The position numbers and the translations under genes were made by a program. Below, piece after piece: positions 9,505 through 18,795 of a stretch of 64,000 bases of DNA; the stretch's first letter is position 1; the number at the start of each line of letters is the position of its first letter. This DNA comes from Phyllobacterium lublinensis (GTDB lineage: Bacteria > Pseudomonadota > Alphaproteobacteria > Rhizobiales > Rhizobiaceae), in assembly GCF_020164435.1 (NCBI RefSeq), contig NZ_JAIUDQ010000022.1:1-64000 (forward strand). The letters run 5' to 3'. The notes beneath the pieces were generated by a model. The model ran no database searches. It was given only the letters and a program-made list of their open reading frames with translations, and was not told where the DNA came from.

Positions 9505-10257
9505 TCAGACGTCGCCCGCATGGGCGGAAGTCACGACGCGTTCCGCGCCCTCGCGGATGACGACGCGCATAGCTTCCTTGGCTGCCTCGGCATCGCCTGC
9601 CCTGATGGCATCGGCGATCGCCGCGTGCCTTGCGACCGAACGAATGTGGCTTTCGGAATTCGGTATCGGCGAACTGATCGTGAAGGTGGTAACGAGCGCC
9701 ACTTCGATCAGAGCGCTGATGGATCGCATGAACGGATTTCCCGACGCATCGGCGATCGCGATGTGAAACTGCAAGTCGCTATAGACGAATTCCTGCGCGG
9801 ATTCCCGGGCGCTGCCCATTCGTCCAACCCAGTGGTACAGCTTCTCAAGCTGCGCCTCGGTCCGGCGAAGCGCCGCGAGACCCGCAGCTTCCGGCTCCAG
9901 GGCCAAACGCATTTCGACAATACTCGACAGAAAATGCGCGCTTGCTCCCGCCTCGAAATGCCAGACAAGAATATCCGGATCGAACAGATTCCAGTGCGAA
10001 CGTTCGAGCACGCGTGTTCCGATTTTTGCCTTGGGCTGGATCAGCCCCTTGGCTGCAAGCGTTTTCAAGGCTTCGCGCAGAACAGTCCTCGACACGCCGA
10101 ACCGTTCGAGCAACTCGGCATCGCCGGGCAGGATGGAGTTTTCCGGATAGGCGCCGCTGATGATCTTGAGCCCGAGATCGCGCATGACATGCCCATGATG
10201 CGTGCGCGATTGGCCCGCCGTGCGAAAATCATAATTGATGAGCTCGTTGCCTGACAA
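9505..10257 (-). CDS. FadR/GntR family transcriptional regulator
   Basis: DNA-binding repressor of the FadR subfamily, 250 aa. The winged helix is at about residues 25-90 (LPGDAELLERFGVSRTVLREALKTL and a wing GLIQPKAKIGTRV); the all-helical ligand-binding FCD domain fills the rest, with the metal/acid-binding His pattern in DLQFHIAIADASGN and SVARHAAIADAI. It resembles DgoR-type regulators of sugar-acid genes. The start is TTG at 10257; no in-frame ATG lies upstream, and the alternative ATG at 10185 would cut into the region before the winged helix. The motif TATTATAATAT upstream of it and upstream of araD1 suggests autoregulation and control of araD1/chvE. Confidence 0.85.
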   Translation of the reverse strand: MSGNELINYDFRTAGQSRTHHGHVMRDLGLKIISGAYPENSILPGDAELLERFGVSRTVLREALKTLAAKGLIQPKAKIGTRVLERSHWNLFDPDILVWHFEAGASAHFLSSIVEMRLALEPEAAGLAALRRTEAQLEKLYHWVGRMGSARESAQEFVYSDLQFHIAIADASGNPFMRSISALIEVALVTTFTISSPIPNSESHIRSVARHAAIADAIRAGDAEAAKEAMRVVIREGAERVVTSAHAGDV

Positions 10258-10655
10258 ATCCTGGCCTGCTATCCGCTTGCATGTGGGGACTCGGCCAACA
10301 AATTGCCGTTGCTATGCGCGAACGGTTCTGCCTCCCTGCCGGTTCTCCCTTCCTCTCCAATCTATTTATAATATTATAATATCAATCACAATGCGCAAAG
10401 CGATCCGGGACTAAGATTAAGCCGATCACTTGCCCCGGTTTGGCGAAGCCAATGCCTGTAATTCGGAAGAAGCCGGCCGCGACGGATCCGGGCCAAATTC
10501 GCCCCGCTCTCGAGTTTCTGGCTGGCGGACATCCACTTTGTCAGCTAGCTTCGCACGATGAACCACATTCGGCTCGTCATCTTCCGCGTGGACTGTCTCG
10601 CCATCCGGAAAACCGGACCGCGCCAGTATTGTCGCCCGAAGCTCTAAGTCGCCCC
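10258..10655. promoter_or_regulatory. Divergent region gntR / lysR
   Basis: Gene-free 398 bases between outward-reading regulators. It contains the AT-rich operator-like block at 10366-10385. A 78-codon minus frame across 10426-10662 has no ribosome site or recognisable protein and I do not call it. Nothing else stands out. Confidence 0.5.
10372..10382. promoter_or_regulatory. Candidate GntR operator, copy 2
   Basis: Second copy of TATTATAATAT, about 115 bases upstream of the gntR start, flanked by more AT sequence (TTTATAA before it). Together with 8357-8367 it suggests a repressor that controls its own gene and the chvE/araD1 pair. Confidence 0.5.
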
Positions 10656-11564
10656 ATGGCATTCACACTCCGTCAGTTGCAATATTTCGTCGCCGTTGCC
10701 GAACAGGGTTCGATCACGCGGGCAGCCCAGGGTCTTTCGATTTCGCAATCCTCGATCACCGAAGCAGTGAAGGAACTGGAAAGCGATCTCGGCGTCGAAC
10801 TGTTCGAACGACACCCGAGGGGCTTGGACATCACCTACAACGGTCATCAGTTTCTGCGCCATGCGACAAAGATCCTGGCCGACGTCTCGGACGCGCGAAG
10901 GTCTTTTTCAGCGGAGGCGCCGAAACAGGCGGGAAAGTTGCACCTTGGTGTCACCTCGCTCGTCGCCGGATATGTGCTTTCCGATCTCCTCGCCCGTTTT
11001 CGCAGAGCCAGCCCCGGTGTCGAGGTAAGCGCCATCGAGGATAATGGATCCTATCTCGAGCATCTGCTGGTTGGCGGAGAGCTCGACGTCGCCGTCATGG
11101 TGATCTCAAACCTGCGCGACCGGATGGCCTTGCAGGCGGAGATCATCGAGACATCCCCCTACAGGCTGTGGCTGCCGCTGGGCCATCCGCTGGTCAGTGC
11201 CGACATTATTTCCGTCAACGATATCACCCGTGAACCGCTGATCATGCTGACCGTCGATGAAATTGAAGAGAATACGGGCAAGCTGCTGACCGCTTTGGGC
11301 GCACGCCCGCATGTCGCGTTCCGCACGCGTTCGGTGGAGGCGGTCCGCAGCCTCGTAGCGACAGGCGCCGGCATTGCGCTCTTGCCGGACCTTGTATACC
11401 GGCCCTGGTCACTCGAAGGCGATCGAATCGAAAGCCGGGACGTCTCGGGTGCACTGCCTGTCGTACAGGTGGGCATGGTCTGGCGCAAAGGTTCCAGCCT
11501 GCCCCAGGCGGCACGCGATTTCGTAGGAATCGCGGAAGCGCTGCGCAGCGGTCGCGGGCGATGA
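10656..11564 (+). CDS. LysR family transcriptional regulator (polyamine operon)
   Basis: LysR-type regulator, 302 aa, with the N-terminal winged helix (LRQLQYFVAVAEQGSITRAAQ, then SQSSITEAVKELESDLGVELFERH) and a periplasmic-binding-like effector domain. I chose the ATG at 10656 because the HTH begins right after it; a longer in-frame start at 10440 would add 72 residues with no family similarity. It precedes, in the same direction, a ydcSTUV-patD-like operon, and a 21-bp palindrome with a T-N11-A core lies between it and that operon, so it is most likely the operon's activator. In E. coli the equivalent operon has a MocR-type regulator (YdcR) instead. Confidence 0.85.
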   Translation: MAFTLRQLQYFVAVAEQGSITRAAQGLSISQSSITEAVKELESDLGVELFERHPRGLDITYNGHQFLRHATKILADVSDARRSFSAEAPKQAGKLHLGVTSLVAGYVLSDLLARFRRASPGVEVSAIEDNGSYLEHLLVGGELDVAVMVISNLRDRMALQAEIIETSPYRLWLPLGHPLVSADIISVNDITREPLIMLTVDEIEENTGKLLTALGARPHVAFRTRSVEAVRSLVATGAGIALLPDLVYRPWSLEGDRIESRDVSGALPVVQVGMVWRKGSSLPQAARDFVGIAEALRSGRGR

Positions 11565-11572
11565 GCAGTTGA

Positions 11573-11593
11573 GATATCGGAAATTCCGATATC
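11573..11593. promoter_or_regulatory. LysR-type operator in front of polyamine operon
   Basis: Perfect dyad: GATATCGGAA and TTCCGATATC around a single central A at 11583. Its core TCGGAAATTCCGA (11577-11589) fits the LysR T-N11-A box exactly. It begins eight bases after the lysR stop and about 100 bases before the binding-protein gene; a -10-like TAAAAT lies at 11625-11630. A one-base loop makes it a poor RNA hairpin, so a protein-binding site is the better reading. Confidence 0.65.
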
Positions 11594-11689
11594 GCCCTTC
11601 TCATAAATGAATTTGCGAATACGGTAAAATCTGGGCACTCTGCATCCTGGGAACACAGGCCGAAAATGCGGCCCAACGGGAGAATTGAG

Positions 11690-12850
11690 ATGAAGCAGAT
11701 TCTGAAATCCTGCACCGCGCTGACACTTTCCCTCGCCTTCACGACACAGGTACTCGCGCAGGAAGCGTTGAAGGAACTCGGCAAGGGCGAAGGCGAACTC
11801 TCCATCGTTGCCTGGCCCGGCTATATTGAACGCGGGGAGACCGACAAGAGCTATGACTGGGTGACGGCGTTCGAGAAAGAAAGCGGATGCAAGGTCAATG
11901 TGAAGACCGCTGCAACCTCAGACGAAATGGTCGCGCTGATGAATGAGGGTGACTTCGACCTTGTTACCGCATCGGGTGACGCTTCGCTGCGTCTCGTTGC
12001 AGGCAAGCGTGTTCAGCCGATCAATACGGACCTCATTCCAAGCTGGAAAACCATCGACGAGCATCTGCAGGATGCACCCTGGCACACGGTGAAGGGGGTC
12101 CACTACGGCACACCCTATGTCTGGGGTCCCAATGTCCTGATGTACAATACGGAGGCTTTCAAGGACAAGCCGCCGGCAAGCTGGAATGTTGTGTTCGAAG
12201 AAATGACGCTCCCCGATGGCAAGTCGAACAAGGGGCGCATCCAGGCCTATGATGGTCCGATCCACATTGCCGACGCAGCCAATTACCTGATGGCTCACAA
12301 GCCGGACCTCGGCATAAAGAGTCCCTATGAACTGAATGAAGACCAGTACAAGGCAGCGCTGGATCTTTTGCGCGTGCAGCGGACGCTTGCTGGGCGCTAT
12401 TGGCACGATGCGATGATCCAGATCGATGATTTCAAGAATGAAGGCGTTGTCGCGTCCGGGTCTTGGCCGTTCCAGGTCAACCTGCTGAAGGCCGAGAATA
12501 AGCCGATTGCATCGGTTGTCCCTGAGGAAGGCGCGACAGGATGGTCGGACACGACCATGCTGCATGTCGACAGTGCGCATCCGAACTGCGCATACATGTG
12601 GATGGAACATTCGCTCTCGCCCAAGGTACAGGGTGATGTCTCGGCCTGGTTCGGCGCAAACCCGTCGGTCGGCGCTGCCTGCAAGGGCAACGAACTTCTG
12701 ACGGACGAGGGTTGCGCTACCAACGGCTATAACGACTTCGACAAGATCAAGTTCTGGAGAACACCGGTCTCGAAGTGCGAAAGCCAGAGCGAGTGCGTGC
12801 CGTATCATCGCTGGGTTTCCGATTATATCGGCGTGATCGGCGGGCGCTGA
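11690..12850 (+). CDS. Polyamine ABC transporter substrate-binding protein (YdcS-like)
   Basis: Periplasmic binding protein of the spermidine/putrescine (PotD) class, 386 aa, with a Sec signal (MKQILKSCTALTLSLAFTTQVLAQ). The stretch LSIVAWPGYIERG near the mature start and the paired-Cys C-terminal part are as in YdcS-type proteins. ATG at 11690 follows GGGAG; an in-frame ATG at 11666 would put charged residues before the signal peptide. It is the first gene of a binding protein, ATPase, two-permease and aldehyde dehydrogenase operon. A repeat element lies between it and the ATPase gene. Confidence 0.87.
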   Translation: MKQILKSCTALTLSLAFTTQVLAQEALKELGKGEGELSIVAWPGYIERGETDKSYDWVTAFEKESGCKVNVKTAATSDEMVALMNEGDFDLVTASGDASLRLVAGKRVQPINTDLIPSWKTIDEHLQDAPWHTVKGVHYGTPYVWGPNVLMYNTEAFKDKPPASWNVVFEEMTLPDGKSNKGRIQAYDGPIHIADAANYLMAHKPDLGIKSPYELNEDQYKAALDLLRVQRTLAGRYWHDAMIQIDDFKNEGVVASGSWPFQVNLLKAENKPIASVVPEEGATGWSDTTMLHVDSAHPNCAYMWMEHSLSPKVQGDVSAWFGANPSVGAACKGNELLTDEGCATNGYNDFDKIKFWRTPVSKCESQSECVPYHRWVSDYIGVIGGR

Positions 12851-12873
12851 GTTCTACGAATTGCAATGACGTA

Positions 12874-13014
12874 GTGCGTGGTTCGACGGGCTCACCATGA
12901 GGGGAGTTGTCTGATTGCAGGACTATGCCCACCCAGGTAGGTCGAATGTCGATAACGTTCTTGGCTCCTGCAAGGCACCACCTCCCTCATGGTGAGCCCC
13001 GTCGAACCACGCAC
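12874..13014. repeat. Intergenic inverted-repeat element
   Basis: Two arms of about 30 bases, 12874-12903 and 12984-13014, are reverse complements except for one extra C; each contains GTGCGTGGTTCGAC (or its complement) and CTCACCATGAGG. About 80 unrelated bases lie between. A smaller hairpin with the same arm sequence is at 18715-18756. This is a typical intergenic palindromic repeat (MITE- or REP-like) of unknown mobility. It sits inside the polyamine operon between the binding protein and ATPase genes, so it will form a large hairpin in the message. Confidence 0.75.
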
Positions 13015-13053
13015 CGCCAACCTGCAACAAGACGTCAACCCCGGAGCAAGCCA

Positions 13054-14055
13054 ATGACAGCCGCTGTCCTATTCGAAAATGTGTCGCGTCATTTCGGTGC
13101 GGTGCGGGCCGTCGACGCGGTCAACCTGGCCATCGCCGAAGGCGAATTCTTTGCGATGCTCGGACCGTCCGGCTCTGGAAAGACGACGTGCCTGCGCCTG
13201 ATGGCAGGCTTCGAGCAGCCGACGAGCGGGCATATCGAAATATTCGGGGAAACTGCCGAGGGCGTTCCACCCTATCGGCGCAGCGTCAATACGGTGTTTC
13301 AGGACTATGCTCTCTTCCCGCATCTCAGCATTCTGGAAAATGTCGCCTATGGGCTCATGGTCAAGGGTATCGGCAAGCAAGAGCGCCTCAAGGCAGCCGA
13401 AGACGCGCTCGCCATGGTCAAGTTGCCAGGATATGGCGCCCGTCGCCCGGGCCAGCTTTCCGGAGGCCAACGGCAACGCGTGGCACTCGCCCGCGCACTG
13501 GTCAACAAACCAAAGGTTTTGCTTCTGGATGAACCGCTCGGCGCCCTCGACCTCAAGCTTCGCGAGCAGATGCAGGAGGAACTCAAGTCCCTGCAGAAGA
13601 CCTTGGGCATCACCTTCGTCTTCGTGACGCATGACCAGGGCGAGGCATTGTCCATGGCGGACCGCATCGCCGTCTTCAACGACGGCCGCATTCAGCAGCT
13701 CGGCACGCCGGAAGAGGTCTACAAGCAGCCAAAGACCCGTTTCGTCGCCGATTTCGTCGGCTCCTCCAATGTCCTGCCGCCCGAATTCGTAAAGCACTTG
13801 GGCGCAGCAAACCAATATGCAAGCCTGCGGCCCGAAGCGATCACGCTCGGCGGCAGTGGCGACGGCAGGCTTACCCTTGATGGAACTGTTTTATCACGCA
13901 GTTTCCTCGGCGCGGCCAATCGTGTGCTGGTCAGCGTCAATGGCACGAAGATCAATGTCATGAGTCCCGCAGCGGCATCGATCCCGGCCGAAGGTGAGCC
14001 GGTAAGACTGTGCTTCGACCGTGCAGATCTTCATCTTATGGACGCGGCGTCATGA
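13054..14055 (+). CDS. Polyamine ABC transporter ATP-binding protein (YdcT/PotA-like)
   Basis: ABC ATPase of the spermidine/putrescine class, 333 aa. Walker A GPSGSGKTT, Q-loop TVFQDYALFPHL, signature LSGGQRQR, Walker B VLLLDEPLGALD and switch His in VTHDQGEA are all intact, followed by a C-terminal TOBE-like regulatory domain. I chose the ATG at 13054, where homology begins; a longer in-frame start at 12907 would lie inside the inverted-repeat element. Its stop overlaps the next permease start (ATGA). Confidence 0.9.
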   Translation: MTAAVLFENVSRHFGAVRAVDAVNLAIAEGEFFAMLGPSGSGKTTCLRLMAGFEQPTSGHIEIFGETAEGVPPYRRSVNTVFQDYALFPHLSILENVAYGLMVKGIGKQERLKAAEDALAMVKLPGYGARRPGQLSGGQRQRVALARALVNKPKVLLLDEPLGALDLKLREQMQEELKSLQKTLGITFVFVTHDQGEALSMADRIAVFNDGRIQQLGTPEEVYKQPKTRFVADFVGSSNVLPPEFVKHLGAANQYASLRPEAITLGGSGDGRLTLDGTVLSRSFLGAANRVLVSVNGTKINVMSPAAASIPAEGEPVRLCFDRADLHLMDAAS

Positions 14056-15005
14056 GCGCCATCGCGCATCAGCAACCCATTGTTCCCGAGCGCAGCACAC
14101 TGACGAGCCGCGTCTCGGACTTCCTGTGGAAGCATCCCCATGTGCTGCTTGCGATACTGCTGGCGCCGCCGCTGCTCTGGCTCGGCATCATCTATCTCGG
14201 CTCGCTTATCGCACTGCTGCTGCAAAGCTTCTTCTCCATCGACGACTATTCCGGCCTGATCAACTACGAGTTCACGCTCGCAACCTACCGCCAGCTCCTG
14301 AACGAGGCCAATTTCGACATCATCGTGCGGACGGTGCTGATGGCTGCGATCGTGACGCTGGTTTCGGCAGTCATCGCCTTTCCCATCGCCTATTATGCGG
14401 CGCGCTACGCCAGGGGAAAGTGGAAGGTGTTCTTCTATCTCGGCGTGATGCTGCCGCTCTGGTCAAGCTATCTCGTCAAGATCTATGCCTGGAAACTCAT
14501 CCTTGCCAAGGAAGGCATCCTGACCTGGTTTCTGACAAAGCTGAACCTGCTCTGGGTCCTCGACACGTGGCTCTCGCTTCCGGTCATCGGCGGCAATTCG
14601 CTTTCGGTGAGTTACACGGGAACGTTCATAGTCTTCGTCTATGTCTGGATGCCGTTCATGATCCTTCCAATCCAGGCGGCACTGGAGCGCGTACCAGCCA
14701 ACCTGATCGAAGCTTCGTCCGATCTCGGCGGCACGCCGCAACAGACATTCCGGCATGTGCTGTTTCCGCTGGCATTGCCCGGCATCGTCGCCGGGTCGAT
14801 CTTCACGTTTTCGCTGACTCTTGGCGATTACATCATTCCCCAGATCATCGGTTCATCGCGCCTGTTCATCGGACAGGCGGTCTATGCCCAGCAAGGGACG
14901 GCTGGCAACATTCCGCTTGCCGCGGCATTCACGGTGGTTCCCATCGTTATCATGGGGTTCTATCTGTGGATGGCCCGGCGCATGGGAGCATTCGATGCGC
15001 TCTGA
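14052..15005 (+). CDS. Polyamine ABC transporter permease (YdcU/PotB-like)
   Basis: Inner-membrane permease of the BPD_transp_1 class, 317 aa, with six hydrophobic segments. The EAA loop is [25 protein letters not shown], matching the consensus EAA-x3-G-x9-I-x-LP. The first segment starts near residue 35 after a short cytoplasmic tail. ATG overlaps the ATPase stop by four bases. It pairs with the next permease to form the channel. Confidence 0.88.
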   Translation: MSAIAHQQPIVPERSTLTSRVSDFLWKHPHVLLAILLAPPLLWLGIIYLGSLIALLLQSFFSIDDYSGLINYEFTLATYRQLLNEANFDIIVRTVLMAAIVTLVSAVIAFPIAYYAARYARGKWKVFFYLGVMLPLWSSYLVKIYAWKLILAKEGILTWFLTKLNLLWVLDTWLSLPVIGGNSLSVSYTGTFIVFVYVWMPFMILPIQAALERVPANLIEASSDLGGTPQQTFRHVLFPLALPGIVAGSIFTFSLTLGDYIIPQIIGSSRLFIGQAVYAQQGTAGNIPLAAAFTVVPIVIMGFYLWMARRMGAFDAL

Positions 15006-15810
15006 CCGTTCTAAGAAAGCGCCACTCGGCCTGAAAATCGCCGCCGCCGCCGGTCTGCTCTTCCTGCACTTGCCGCTGCTCCTGATCTTCCTTTATGCTT
15101 TCACCACCGAGGACAAGAGCTATCAGTTTCCGCCGCCCGGCCTCACCCTGAAATGGTTTGCCGTGACTTGGGAGCGGCCTGACGTGTGGCAGGCTCTCTG
15201 GCTCTCCGTGCGGGTTGCAGCAATTTCGACCCTTATTGCGCTGGTCCTTGGAACCCTGTGTGCCGCGGCAGTCAGCCAGACGCGCTTCTTTGGCCGCGAG
15301 ACGATCTCTCTTCTGGTGATCCTGCCGATCGCCCTTCCGGGGATCATCACCGGCATTGCGCTGCGCTCGGCCTTCAGCCTGGCGGACATCCCGTTCTCGT
15401 TCTGGACGATCGTGCTTGGTCACGCCACGTTTTGTATCGTCGTGGTCTACAACAATGCGGTGGCGCGCTTCCGCCGGGTGTCCGGCTCTTTGATGGAGGC
15501 CTCGATGGATCTTGGCGCCAACGGCTTCCAGACCTTCCGCTACATCATCCTGCCCAATATCGGCACGGCCCTGCTGGCGGGCGGCATGCTGGCCTTTGCC
15601 TTATCGTTCGACGAGGTCATCGTGACGACGTTCACCGGTGGCCAGCAGTCGACCCTGCCGATCTGGATGCTGCAGGAACTCATCCGGCCGCGCCAGAGAC
15701 CCGTGACCAATGTCGTGGCCATGGTCGTTGTGATCGTAACGTTCCTGCCAATCCTCGCTGCCTATTACCTCACCCGCGACGGCGACCAGATCGCCGGTTC
15801 CGGCAAATAA
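14995..15810 (+). CDS. Polyamine ABC transporter permease (YdcV/PotC-like)
   Basis: Second permease, 271 aa, six membrane segments, EAA loop [22 protein letters not shown]. Start at 14995 (MRSDRSKK) gives an 11-base overlap with the previous gene and a positive cytoplasmic N-terminus; an upstream in-frame start would run far into the neighbour. Together with the preceding genes it forms a type I importer for putrescine or a related polyamine. Confidence 0.88.
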   Translation: MRSDRSKKAPLGLKIAAAAGLLFLHLPLLLIFLYAFTTEDKSYQFPPPGLTLKWFAVTWERPDVWQALWLSVRVAAISTLIALVLGTLCAAAVSQTRFFGRETISLLVILPIALPGIITGIALRSAFSLADIPFSFWTIVLGHATFCIVVVYNNAVARFRRVSGSLMEASMDLGANGFQTFRYIILPNIGTALLAGGMLAFALSFDEVIVTTFTGGQQSTLPIWMLQELIRPRQRPVTNVVAMVVVIVTFLPILAAYYLTRDGDQIAGSGK

Positions 15811-15833
15811 GTTTGAATATGGGAGAACACATC

Positions 15834-17261
15834 ATGGATACGAAACTGCTGATCGGGTCAAAGTTCGAAGCCGGAACAGAAGTGGAGGAACACATTCTCA
15901 ACCCGAAGACCGGCGCAAAGATCATCGACCTTGCCGAAGCCTCCCACAGCCAGATTGATGCCGCCGTCGAGGCGGCAGAACGTGCATTCGGCAGCTGGTC
16001 GCGCACCACGCCCGCCGAACGCTCCGGCTACCTCCTGAAGATCGCCGATGCCATCGAGAACCAGGCGGACGATTTCGCCGCGCTCGAAGCACTCAATTGC
16101 GGCAAGCCGATCAATGCGGTGCGCAATGACGAATTGCCCGCGATCATCGATTGCTGGCGCTTCTTTGCCGGTGCCGTACGGACGCTCACCTCTCCAGTCT
16201 CCGGGGAATACCTTGCGGGCCATACATCCATGATACGCCGCGATGCCATCGGTATTGTCGGGTCGATAGCGCCCTGGAACTATCCGCTGATGATGATGGC
16301 GTGGAAGCTGGCGCCTGCTATCGCCGGCGGCAACACGGTGGTATTCAAGCCGTCAGAGCAGACACCGCTGACCGCACTGAAAATGGCGCGGCTGCTGGCC
16401 GGCATTCTTCCCGAAGGTGTCGTCAACATCATTCTCGGGCGCGGCGAAACCGTCGGCAATACGCTGATCAACCATCCGAAGATTGCGATGGTCTCGATCA
16501 CCGGAGATATCGCCACAGGCAAGAAAGTACTGCAGGCTGCAGCAAAGACCGTTAAACGCACCCATCTCGAACTGGGCGGAAAAGCTCCCGTACTTGTCTA
16601 TAATGACGCCGATCTCGGGGCCGTGGTCAGCGGCATCCGCACATTCGGTTATTACAATGCCGGCCAGGATTGCACTGCCGCCTGCCGGATCTACGCCCAG
16701 GACGCGATCTATGAGAAGCTGGTCGCGGATCTCACATCTGCTGTTGCCACCATCCGCTACAATGAGAAGGACGATACCGTCAACGAAATCGGGCCGCTGA
16801 TTTCGGGACGGCAGCGGGACCGGGTCGCGAGCTTTGTCGAACGGGCGACCGAGCAGAAACATATCGAGATCACCACCGGCGGCAGTGCTGGCAGCAAGGA
16901 CGGCTTCTTTTTCCAGCCAACCGTCGTCGCCGGAGCGACGCAGGAAGACGAGATCGTGCGGCGCGAAGTCTTCGGCCCGGTCGTCTCGGTGACACGCTTC
17001 AAGGACGATGACCAGGCGGTTACCTGGGCCAATGACAGCGACTACGGTCTCGCCTCGTCCGTGTGGACCCGGGACATTTCCAAGGCGATGAATGCTGCCT
17101 CGCGCCTGCAATATGGCTGCACATGGATCAACACGCACTTCATGTTGACCAACGAGATGCCGCACGGGGGCGTCAAGCAATCCGGCTATGGCAAGGACAT
17201 GTCGGTGTATGCGCTCGAGGATTATACCGCGATACGCCACATCATGATCAACCACGGGTAG
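15834..17261 (+). CDS. patD: Gamma-aminobutyraldehyde dehydrogenase
   Basis: NAD(P)-dependent aldehyde dehydrogenase, 475 aa. Visible motifs: substrate channel [14 protein letters not shown], catalytic Glu in LELGGKAP and catalytic Cys in GQDCTAACR. The alternative start at 15819 would add five residues, but GGGAG at 15821 suits the ATG at 15834. Sequence style and its place after four polyamine transporter genes match YdcW/PatD, which oxidises 4-aminobutyraldehyde to GABA in putrescine breakdown. The aminotransferase that would form the aldehyde is not in this operon; the class III enzyme at 2677-4050 is a candidate. Confidence 0.85.
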   Translation: MDTKLLIGSKFEAGTEVEEHILNPKTGAKIIDLAEASHSQIDAAVEAAERAFGSWSRTTPAERSGYLLKIADAIENQADDFAALEALNCGKPINAVRNDELPAIIDCWRFFAGAVRTLTSPVSGEYLAGHTSMIRRDAIGIVGSIAPWNYPLMMMAWKLAPAIAGGNTVVFKPSEQTPLTALKMARLLAGILPEGVVNIILGRGETVGNTLINHPKIAMVSITGDIATGKKVLQAAAKTVKRTHLELGGKAPVLVYNDADLGAVVSGIRTFGYYNAGQDCTAACRIYAQDAIYEKLVADLTSAVATIRYNEKDDTVNEIGPLISGRQRDRVASFVERATEQKHIEITTGGSAGSKDGFFFQPTVVAGATQEDEIVRREVFGPVVSVTRFKDDDQAVTWANDSDYGLASSVWTRDISKAMNAASRLQYGCTWINTHFMLTNEMPHGGVKQSGYGKDMSVYALEDYTAIRHIMINHG

Positions 17262-17324
17262 CGTGCAATCACCCTTGGCGAGAACACCCGCCTGTGGTTG
17301 TATAGGTCCAGGAGTGCTCTAGCC

Positions 17325-17930
17325 ATGACGACACGCGGTTTTACCGGCCGGCGGCAGCCGCCGGAAGTGAATGATCGTATACCTCCCGGCCAGTCGCTGA
17401 CGGACGACTTTCCGGTTCTGTCCGCTGGTCCGACGCCGCGCATTCGGCTCGAGGATTGGACCTTCACATTGAAGGTCGGCCCAAAGCCCATTGTCAAATG
17501 GAGTTGGGCCGAGTTCAACGCGCTGCCGCAAACGAAGATGACGCGCGATATCCATTGTGTGACAGCCTGGTCTAAGCTCAATACCCCGTGGCAGGGCGTG
17601 CTGGTCGATGATGTCCTAGCGGAAGCTGGCATGGAGCCGCCAACTGAGTTCACGCTGGCACATTCCTATGACGGCTATTCCACGAACGTGCCTGCAAAGG
17701 ACCTTCTCGATGGCAAGGCGATGATCGCGACGCATTATGCAGGCAAGCCACTGACGCCGGATCACGGCGGACCGGCCCGGCTGTTCGTCCCGCATCTCTA
17801 CTTCTGGAAGTCCGCAAAGTGGATCAACGGCCTGCAGTTCACGACGCGCGATGAACCCGGCTTCTGGGAACTTCGCGGCTATCACATCTATGGCGACCCG
17901 TGGCGCGAGCAGCGCTATACCGGCGATTGA
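17325..17930 (+). CDS. Sulfite oxidase-like molybdopterin oxidoreductase
   Basis: Protein of the sulfite-oxidase/YedY molybdopterin fold, 201 aa, without signal peptide or Tat motif, so cytoplasmic. The Mo-ligating Cys is in RDIHCVTAWSKL near residue 77, and PLTPDHGGPARLFVPHLY and the late FWKSAKWINGLQF are the conserved cofactor and fold segments. The short form resembles YuiH-type proteins of unknown substrate. AGGAG precedes the ATG at 17325. A flavin reductase gene follows after two bases, so it probably supplies or takes electrons. Located downstream of patD but 63 bases away. Confidence 0.82.
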   Translation: MTTRGFTGRRQPPEVNDRIPPGQSLTDDFPVLSAGPTPRIRLEDWTFTLKVGPKPIVKWSWAEFNALPQTKMTRDIHCVTAWSKLNTPWQGVLVDDVLAEAGMEPPTEFTLAHSYDGYSTNVPAKDLLDGKAMIATHYAGKPLTPDHGGPARLFVPHLYFWKSAKWINGLQFTTRDEPGFWELRGYHIYGDPWREQRYTGD

Positions 17931-17932
17931 GG

Positions 17933-18682
17933 ATGCGGGAGCAGATAGTCGCCACGCAGGCGAAATGGCAAAAGGCTACCATTACCGGGAGCGTAAGGCG
18001 GACGCCGCGCGTTATCAGCTTCTTCTTCAAGCCTGCGTTTCCCTTCGCCTACCTGCCGGGCCAGCACGTCGACGTTCGCCTGACCGCGCCGGACGGCTAT
18101 CAAGTGCAGCGCAGTTATTCGATTGCCTCGGCACCGGATTCCGGCGACATCATTGAGCTTGCCATCGAGCGCCTGGACGAAGGCGAGGTCTCCACATATT
18201 TTCACGATGTCGCAACGCCCGGTGATGAGATCGAGCTGCGGGGGCCTGTCGGCGGGCATTTCATCTGGACCATCGCTGACGGCGGACCGATCCTGTTGAT
18301 CGGCGGCGGCTCGGGTGTTGCACCGCTCGTTTCGATGCTGCGCCACCGCACGGCACAGGGCGCTTCCACCCCGACGCTGCTGCTTTATTCCGCCCGAACC
18401 TGGGATGAGCTGATTTTCCGCGACGAATTGCTCGACCTCAAGCGGAAGAGCAACGGCTTCGATCTGGCGCTGACCCTCACCCGGGAGCACCAGAGCCATG
18501 ACGCCGATTATAACCGGCGTATTGATCCCGCGATGGTCGCGGAACTTCTGCCCCGCATGCCTGCATCAGCCAAAACGGCCTATGTCTGCGGCTCAAACGC
18601 GTTTGTTTCGGCAGCGGCGGACGCATTGATCGCGGTGGGTATCGCCGCCGCCATCATCCGTACGGAACGCTATGGGGTATAA
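17933..18682 (+). CDS. Ferredoxin-NADP reductase-like flavoprotein
   Basis: FAD/NAD(P)H oxidoreductase of the ferredoxin reductase fold, 249 aa. The FAD motif RSYSIASAP near residues 63-71, the ILLIGGGSGVAPLVSML nucleotide-binding loop and a late CGSNAF segment are in order. No [2Fe-2S] domain is attached. ATG at 17933 comes two bases after the stop of the molybdoprotein; an in-frame ATG at 17900 would overlap it by 31 bases. It is the likely redox partner of that protein. Confidence 0.82.
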   Translation: MREQIVATQAKWQKATITGSVRRTPRVISFFFKPAFPFAYLPGQHVDVRLTAPDGYQVQRSYSIASAPDSGDIIELAIERLDEGEVSTYFHDVATPGDEIELRGPVGGHFIWTIADGGPILLIGGGSGVAPLVSMLRHRTAQGASTPTLLLYSARTWDELIFRDELLDLKRKSNGFDLALTLTREHQSHDADYNRRIDPAMVAELLPRMPASAKTAYVCGSNAFVSAAADALIAVGIAAAIIRTERYGV

Positions 18683-18714
18683 CCACTGTCGGCTTCGTCC
18701 ACCCCATCGCGCTG

Positions 18715-18756
18715 TGCGTGGTTCGACAAGCTCATGGTAAGTTGTCGAACCACGCA
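18715..18756. repeat. Short hairpin copy of the TGCGTGGTTCGAC repeat
   Basis: Perfect 15-bp arms TGCGTGGTTCGACAA (18715-18729) and its complement (18742-18756) with a 12-base loop. Arm sequence matches the outer part of the element at 12874-13014. It lies between convergent genes and could serve as a bidirectional terminator. Confidence 0.7.
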
Positions 18757-18795
18757 TAGCACCAATTGCAGCCAATATCAGCGCTGTCCCGACAG

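Noticed and set aside
10426-10662. 78-codon minus-strand frame in the gntR/lysR gap
   Set aside because: No ribosome site, no recognisable domain; overlaps the lysR start.
11573-11593. Dyad read as a terminator for lysR
   Set aside because: A single-base loop cannot form a normal RNA hairpin with the full stem and there is no T-run; the T-N11-A core supports an operator.
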